Assembly: GCA_964583095.1 (NCBI GenBank)
Contig: CAZOVB010000026.1
Coordinates: 1 to 61,458, forward strand
Direction of reading: 5' to 3'
DNA: 61,458 nucleotides
Source of the DNA: CAZOVB01 sp964583095
Lineage (GTDB): Bacteria; Planctomycetota; Phycisphaerae; SM23-33
The number at the start of each line of letters is the position of its first letter. Position 1 is the stretch's first letter. A program made the position numbers and the translations under genes. Below the pieces are notes generated by a model. That model was not told where the DNA came from and searched no databases. It saw nothing but the letters and a program-made list of their open reading frames with translations. Positions 57,034 to 61,458 of this stretch are shown here, one piece after another.

Positions 57034-57981
57034 TCAGTCTTCCAGAAGCTGGGCGATTCCCAGGCCCTGCTCGCCCTGGAGGGCGTAGATCATCAGCAGC
57101 CGTTCCTGCTTGTCGACAAAGAGGAATGGATCCCGCAGACCGCAGGCCGGTCCAGATCTGCCCAAGGCTCCAGGTTCCCTGCCGTTTTCCACCCTCTGGG
57201 CCAGTCCCAGGCCCTCCCAGTCGTGCTCGGGCCTGAGCAGGTCGCGGACATCTTCTGCCTGCCGGCTTGTCCAGTCGCCCTTGAGCTTTGCCACGGCCTG
57301 AAGGATTCGCTCGGGGGTATCCCCGATGCAGGAGTAGAAGATCTGCAGGAATCGGCCTTGTCTACGCAAGGCTACATGACGGACATTGCCTCTGCCTGGA
57401 TCCTGCGTTGACGGCGGGCAGAGTGAAGCGTGAAAATGGAGTTTGCGAAGCTCCAGCGGGCTCGAATCGGTGGGCATTTTCATCAGGCTTCCTCCCCAGC
57501 CGATGCCGTATTCCTGTCCCTCCCACTCGAACGTATGGACGTAGGCCGGACAATAGGGCTTGTCTTCGCACTGCCAGGAGAGGCCATCTCTGCTAAAGGC
57601 ACGGATGGACAACTGCCCGGAGTCGGCCAGGGGAGCAAAGGCTTCTCCGTGGCAGAGCATGACGAACTGCCCGGCCGCCGCATCCCACCGAACGAACGGA
57701 CTGGCCAGATGCGTCTGGAAGGGCGTCTGGTCGATGTGCAGCACGAGGCCGTGGTCGTTCCAGGATCCCTCGGGCTTCTGGGCCCAGGCCAGGCCGATCC
57801 CGCGACCCCGGTGGTGGGAGTAGTAGAGGTAGTATGTCCCCAGGCGATTGGGAATGCTCTCGGGCACGGCCACAGCGGACGGGCCGTTGAGATTCGGTGC
57901 CGGATGGTGGGCCGGACGGATGTCCCGCGTGACATCCTCGGCTGTCAGTATGGGATGATTCAGCAGGCGAATCGCTTGCAT
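57034..57981 (-). CDS. five-bladed beta-propeller glycosidase-like protein (GH43/GH32 superfamily type)
   Basis: 315 residues. NGPSAVAVPESIPNRLGTYYLYYSHHRGRGIGLAWA and the late CGLRDPFLFVDKQERLLMIYALQG are repeated blade motifs of furanosidase-superfamily propellers; RDPFLF contains a plausible catalytic Asp. No signal peptide, so the substrate would be intracellular oligosaccharide. Family assignment beyond the fold is uncertain. Stands alone. Confidence 0.6.
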   Translation of the reverse strand: MQAIRLLNHPILTAEDVTRDIRPAHHPAPNLNGPSAVAVPESIPNRLGTYYLYYSHHRGRGIGLAWAQKPEGSWNDHGLVLHIDQTPFQTHLASPFVRWDAAAGQFVMLCHGEAFAPLADSGQLSIRAFSRDGLSWQCEDKPYCPAYVHTFEWEGQEYGIGWGGSLMKMPTDSSPLELRKLHFHASLCPPSTQDPGRGNVRHVALRRQGRFLQIFYSCIGDTPERILQAVAKLKGDWTSRQAEDVRDLLRPEHDWEGLGLAQRVENGREPGALGRSGPACGLRDPFLFVDKQERLLMIYALQGEQGLGIAQLLED

Positions 57982-58097
57982 CAGCGGGGGCCTTTCGGTT
58001 GGAATGGGATTGCGTGTCTTTTGGCCCGGAGTATAGCCGGAGGGAAATGCGAACGAAAAGATTCTTGTTGATCAAGCCGGCCTGCTTCGCTACTATG

Positions 58098-58107
58098 TGA
58101 TTAATCA
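58098..58107 (+). promoter_or_regulatory. candidate ArsR operator
   Basis: TGATTAATCA, a perfect 10-bp palindrome 34 bases before the arsR ATG, in line with the AT-rich dyads bound by ArsR-family repressors. Confidence 0.5.
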
Positions 58108-58140
58108 GTCACGAAGTTGTGTGTTCGTAAGGACAGCCCG

Positions 58141-58467
58141 ATGGACGCCCGAAGGATGAAGACATACAAGGCGATGGCCGAGGTGATTTCCGCGGCCGGG
58201 CACGAGATTCGCCTGGCGATCCTGTATTTCCTCCAGGACGGTGAGCAGTGCGTATGCGACATCGCTGAGCACGTCGGCGCCAACCGCTCGAATGTTTCGC
58301 GCCACCTTTCGGTGATGCTCTCGGCGGGTCTGGTTTCGCAGCGTAAGGACGGGCTCAAGATGATGTACCGCCTTCGCACGCCGTGCATCTTGAATATCAC
58401 CGAATGCGTGATGAACGTCCTGAAAAGCCGATCCGCCGAAGCACAGGAAGTTCTCGAAAACGCGTAG
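58141..58467 (+). CDS. arsR: ArsR-family arsenic-responsive repressor
   Basis: 108 residues. GHEIRLAILYFLQDGEQCVCDIAEHVGANRSNVSRHLSVMLSAGLV holds the winged helix, with the CVCD As(III)-binding cysteines in the recognition region. ATG 58141 is preceded by AAGGA; a GTG-type extension upstream is not needed. It starts the arsenic operon. Confidence 0.85.
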   Translation: MDARRMKTYKAMAEVISAAGHEIRLAILYFLQDGEQCVCDIAEHVGANRSNVSRHLSVMLSAGLVSQRKDGLKMMYRLRTPCILNITECVMNVLKSRSAEAQEVLENA

Positions 58468-58498
58468 AGAGTTTTTTGTGCTATTGCGTGAGTAAATG

Positions 58499-58511
58499 GT
58501 AACGCAGTTAC
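58499..58511 (+). promoter_or_regulatory. short inverted repeat before the permease gene
   Basis: GTAAC-GCA-GTTAC, perfect 5-bp arms, between arsR and the permease start. A possible second ArsR-type site or translation control element. Confidence 0.3.
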
Positions 58512-58522
58512 AGAGAAACCCC

Positions 58523-60073
58523 ATGATCGACCGCAGGAGAGAATTCAAGAAGCTCGCCTGGATGATCGTGGCATTTGCTGTGATCTTCTTCCTGCCGATC
58601 GGGTGGGGGCGGTTCAGGCAGAGCCTCTTCGAGGCGCTGCACTTGATTCGCTGGTACGCTCGAGAGCACGTGGTGCTCTGCCTGCTGCCGGCCTTCTTCA
58701 TTGCCGGGGCTATCGGGGTCTTCATCAGCAACGCATCGGTGATGAAGTACCTCGGGGCCAAGGCTCCCAAGGCACTGGCATACGGCGTTGCGAGCGTTTC
58801 TGGATCCGTTCTGGCTGTCTGTTCCTGCACCGTGCTGCCGCTGTTTGCGGGGATCTGGCGAATGGGAGCCGGCCTGGGCCCGGCCGTGGCCTTCCTCTAT
58901 TCGGGGCCGGCGATCAATGTTCTGGCCATCATCCTCACCGCGCGCATTCTTGGAATGGAGTTGGGCATCGCGCGGGCTGTCGGTGCCGTTGTCTTCAGCG
59001 TGGTCATCGGCCTGATCATGCACTTCATCTACCGCAAGGAAGAGTTGGACAAGGCCAATGGTCAGCTTGGCATGCCCGAACCGGAAGTCTCCCGTCCGCT
59101 CTGGAAGAACGCGGTGTTCTTCTTGGTGATGGTTGGCATCCTGGTCTTCGCCAACTGGGGCGCGCCCGGCACGTGGGACTATCAGGCCCCGGCCGGTGAG
59201 ACGATTCGCGTGGACATCGCCGAGGCCCCGTTCGATCCGCACCAGCCGGACGCCACCTTCACCTTGAGGCCGGAAGGCGCATCAGCGGATGGTTCGCAGG
59301 ATCTGAAGGTTCCGGCAGTCGGGTTTCTGGAGAATCGTCAACCGGCACCCGGTTTCTGGTCGACGATCTGGCAGAACAAGTGGCTTATCACCTCGGTGTT
59401 GGGCATCGGCTTGGCCCTGGTCTTGATTCTCTGGTTCAGCGTCGGTTGGTGGAAGGTGATCGTGGCGGCGATTCCCCCGGCCATTCTGGCCTTGGCGTTG
59501 CCGACGCAGGGCCTGTGGGTGCTGCTGCCCTTTTCGGCGGCGGTGGTAGGCCTGTCGGTGGTCTTGGAGACCAGTAAAGGCGAGGGCGAGCAGTGGTTTG
59601 GCGCCACGTGGACCTTCGCCAAACAGATCCTGCCGCTGCTGCTGATTGGCGTGTTGATCGCGGGTTTCCTGCTCGGCCGGCCGGGACACCCGGGGCTGAT
59701 TCCGAGCAAGTACGTTGAGATGCTGGTAGGTGACAGCCCGGGTTCGATGCTGGCTATCACCGGCTGGGGCGGCGGAGGCCTCGAAAGCATCGTGCGCAGC
59801 GTCTGGCCGCTGTGGACGAACTTCTTTGCGGCGATCTTCGGGGCCTTCATGTATTTCGCAACGCTGACCGAGGTGCCGATCCTCCAGGGCCTGATCGGTG
59901 CGGGTATGGGCAAAGGCCCGGCCTTGGCGCTGCTGCTGGCCGGCCCGGCGGTGTCCCTCCCGAATCTGCTTGTCATACGCGGCATCCTGGGGACCCGAAA
60001 GACACTGGTTTTCTGCACGCTGGTGGTCGTGATGGCCACGATCTCCGGCCTGATTTACGGCGCGTTTTTTTAA
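58523..60073 (+). CDS. DUF318/ArsP-type membrane permease
   Basis: 516 residues (522-525 if an ATG at 58496 is used; neither start has a clear ribosome-binding site). Two repeats of five or more membrane spans; VCSCTVLPLFAG and YSGPAINVLAI are the PF03773 permease motifs, repeated as LLAGPAVSLPNLL. A ~60-residue extracytoplasmic insert (about 200-270) separates the halves. ArsP members export organoarsenicals; in this operon it probably handles an arsenic species. Confidence 0.75.
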   Translation: MIDRRREFKKLAWMIVAFAVIFFLPIGWGRFRQSLFEALHLIRWYAREHVVLCLLPAFFIAGAIGVFISNASVMKYLGAKAPKALAYGVASVSGSVLAVCSCTVLPLFAGIWRMGAGLGPAVAFLYSGPAINVLAIILTARILGMELGIARAVGAVVFSVVIGLIMHFIYRKEELDKANGQLGMPEPEVSRPLWKNAVFFLVMVGILVFANWGAPGTWDYQAPAGETIRVDIAEAPFDPHQPDATFTLRPEGASADGSQDLKVPAVGFLENRQPAPGFWSTIWQNKWLITSVLGIGLALVLILWFSVGWWKVIVAAIPPAILALALPTQGLWVLLPFSAAVVGLSVVLETSKGEGEQWFGATWTFAKQILPLLLIGVLIAGFLLGRPGHPGLIPSKYVEMLVGDSPGSMLAITGWGGGGLESIVRSVWPLWTNFFAAIFGAFMYFATLTEVPILQGLIGAGMGKGPALALLLAGPAVSLPNLLVIRGILGTRKTLVFCTLVVVMATISGLIYGAFF

Positions 60074-60083
60074 GGAGAATGAA

Positions 60084-60494
60084 ATGTCCGAGTGTTGTGG
60101 AAGCAATCAAACGCAAGGCGAGCAGTCCTGCTGCCAAAACGACAACCGCACCGTGCTGCTCTACGCCTGTTCCGGCGGGGCCAACGTGGCGGAGGTCTCC
60201 GACCGGGCAGCTCGTGAATTGATGTTCGCCGGGTGCGGAACGATGTTCTGCCTGGCCGGGCTTGGCGCGGGAATCGAAAACATGCTCCAGACCGCACGTG
60301 AGGCAGACCTGAACGTGGTCATCGACGGCTGCCCCATGGACTGCGCGAAGAAGATTTTCGACCAGGCCGGGATTACCAACTACAAGCAGATCAAGGTCAC
60401 CGACCTGGGCATCGAAAAGGTCAAGGGCGTGCGGTGCACCCCGGATCAAGTGGACAAGACCATCGCAGCCGCCCGCGAGGTCATTGCGGGCTGA
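60084..60494 (+). CDS. DGC-domain putative zinc-binding protein
   Basis: 136 residues with Cys-rich N-terminus (CCGSNQTQGEQSCC), YACSGGANVAEVSDRAAREL and the DGCPMDC motif that names the family (PF08859). AAGGAGAA precedes ATG. Usually found beside arsenic or permease genes; it may sense or carry metal. Confidence 0.8.
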   Translation: MSECCGSNQTQGEQSCCQNDNRTVLLYACSGGANVAEVSDRAARELMFAGCGTMFCLAGLGAGIENMLQTAREADLNVVIDGCPMDCAKKIFDQAGITNYKQIKVTDLGIEKVKGVRCTPDQVDKTIAAAREVIAG

Positions 60495-60508
60495 CAAGGA
60501 ACCCTACC

Positions 60509-60739
60509 ATGAAGAAACTACAGGTGCTGGGCAGTGGATGCCCCAAGTGCAGGCAGCTTGCCGAGAACGCCGAAGCGGCGGCAAAGTCGGCCGGGATCGA
60601 ATACGAACTGGTCAAGGTCACCGATGTCAACGAGATCATGAAGATGGGCGTGATGATGACGCCGGCCCTGGCGGTTGACGGCGACGTGAAGTTCTCCGGG
60701 AAGGTGCTGTCTCCCGAGGAAATCCTCCCACAGTTGTAA
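60509..60739 (+). CDS. small thioredoxin-like protein (CPKC)
   Basis: 76 residues, thioredoxin fold with C11-P-K-C14 active site and cis-Pro MMTPAL. The size fits the thioredoxin/glutaredoxin-like redox proteins found with permeases and ArsC. It could reduce ArsC or the DGC protein. Confidence 0.85.
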   Translation: MKKLQVLGSGCPKCRQLAENAEAAAKSAGIEYELVKVTDVNEIMKMGVMMTPALAVDGDVKFSGKVLSPEEILPQL

Positions 60740-60760
60740 ATGTATCCAGGAGATGGGTAG

Positions 60761-61198
60761 ATGGATAGCAAGCTTCGCGTGTTGTTCCTGTGCACCGGCA
60801 ACTCCTGCCGCAGCCAGATGGCTGAAGGTTGGGCCAAGGCCCTGAAGAGCGATGCTATCGAGGCCTACTCGGCCGGTATCGAGACGCACGGCCTGAACCC
60901 CAACGCCGTCAAGGTCATGGCTGAGGCGGGCGTGGACATCTCCTCGCAGGAGTCGCAGAACATTCGCGACCTGCTGGAGATCCCCCTGGACTATGTAATC
61001 ACCGTCTGCAGCCACGCTCACGAGACCTGCCCGGTCTTTCCCGGCAGCGCCAAGGTCATTCATGTGGGCTTCGACGATCCGCCGGCGCTGGCCAAGGAGG
61101 CCAAGAGCGATCAGGAAGCCCTGGACGGCTACCGCCGTGTGCGAGATGAGATTCGAGCCTTCGTCGATACGCTGCCCGAGGCCCTGGAAGAGGAGTGA
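60761..61198 (+). CDS. arsC: thioredoxin-coupled arsenate reductase
   Basis: 145 residues of the low-molecular-weight phosphatase-type ArsC: P-loop C11-TGNSC-R17, and redox relay C83 and C90 in VCSHAHETC. It reduces arsenate to arsenite, which the next gene exports. Confidence 0.9.
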   Translation: MDSKLRVLFLCTGNSCRSQMAEGWAKALKSDAIEAYSAGIETHGLNPNAVKVMAEAGVDISSQESQNIRDLLEIPLDYVITVCSHAHETCPVFPGSAKVIHVGFDDPPALAKEAKSDQEALDGYRRVRDEIRAFVDTLPEALEEE

Positions 61199-61204
61199 GC
61201 CCAG

Positions 61205-61458
61205 GTGACCTGCATCGAGCCTGAGAAGAAGTCTGCCCGGGGCCTGAGCGTCTTTGAGAGGTACCTGACGCTGTGGGTTCTGCTGTGCATCGCCGGCGGG
61301 ATCGCCCTGGGAAAGCTGGCCCCGGGCCTGGCCCGGTCACTGGACGCCATGGCGATCTATGTCAATGGTGCGCCGGTCGTATCGATCCCCATCGCCATCG
61401 CCCTGTTTTTCATGATGTATCCGATCATGGTGAAGATCGACTTCGCCGAGGTCGTTCG
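61205..61458 (+). CDS. acr3: ACR3-family arsenite efflux transporter, 3' end beyond the window
   Basis: 84 codons from GTG 61205 (GGAG upstream) run off the window. LSVFERYLTLWVLLCIAGGIALGKLAPG and IPIAIALFFMMYPIMVKIDF match the first two spans of ACR3. It exports arsenite made by ArsC. Confidence 0.85.
   Translation, partial: MTCIEPEKKSARGLSVFERYLTLWVLLCIAGGIALGKLAPGLARSLDAMAIYVNGAPVVSIPIAIALFFMMYPIMVKIDFAEVV

Overview
The window looks like a chromosomal segment of a Planctomycetota bacterium, probably from a Phycisphaerae-like lineage. That placement is an inference from content: PEP-CTERM proteins with dockerin-like repeats, large secreted right-handed beta-helix proteins, PQQ-like propellers, polysaccharide-active enzymes, an ECF sigma factor/anti-sigma/STN-repeat locus, and GC-rich coding DNA. 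No rRNA, CRISPR array or phage module is visible. There is one tRNA gene (Val, anticodon TAC).

Layout. 0-8.6 kb: the end of a secreted polysaccharide lyase, an ISKra4-type transposase remnant abutting a 5'-truncated ABC-2 permease, tRNA-Val, a GT2/DUF2304/GT39 surface-glycan group, a SprT-like protease, a coupled scramblase-like/SagB-type nitroreductase pair and a 2-keto-3-deoxygluconate kinase. 8.8-25 kb: two PEP-CTERM/dockerin paralogues that share an identical 160-bp 3' block, a 1180-residue beta-helix/LamG protein, and a convergent four-gene operon (PQQ-like propeller, beta-helix, GH2, LacI regulator) that looks like a polysaccharide-use locus.

26-36.6 kb is the most interesting part. 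It is a nine-gene, single-strand cluster: MarR regulator, MetH-activation-domain protein with a C-terminal four-cysteine motif, MttB-family methyltransferase, methyl-tetrahydrofolate:corrinoid methyltransferase, second MttB-family enzyme, corrinoid protein, SAM-dependent methyltransferase, and two asparagine-synthetase paralogues. One paralogue has lost its glutaminase nucleophile but keeps the ATP-binding synthetase site. The corrinoid half is a recognisable demethylation module feeding methyl groups to tetrahydrofolate. The amide-forming half has no obvious role in such a pathway, so the cluster may make and/or break down an unknown methylated amide.

37-61 kb: a second beta-helix/LamG paralogue, a GNAT enzyme, a beta-lactamase/SDR chimeric pseudogene, a GH-A-like protein, a XerC/D recombinase with an overlapping 60-residue Cys-rich protein, a UroD-like protein, a ZIP transporter, a YeeE/YedE sulfur-transport pair, the ECF sigma operon, carB, a DUF4160-DUF2442-HTH module with an early frameshift, an AraC remnant fused back-to-back to an orphan PEP-CTERM tail, a beta-propeller glycosidase, and an arsenic operon (arsR, permease, DGC protein, thioredoxin, arsC, acr3) running off the end.

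Three places (about 1350, 41770 and 56800) join fragments of unrelated genes, so this genome carries real rearrangement scars or the assembly has errors there. Large antisense open frames are common because of the GC-rich codon pattern and were not taken as genes.
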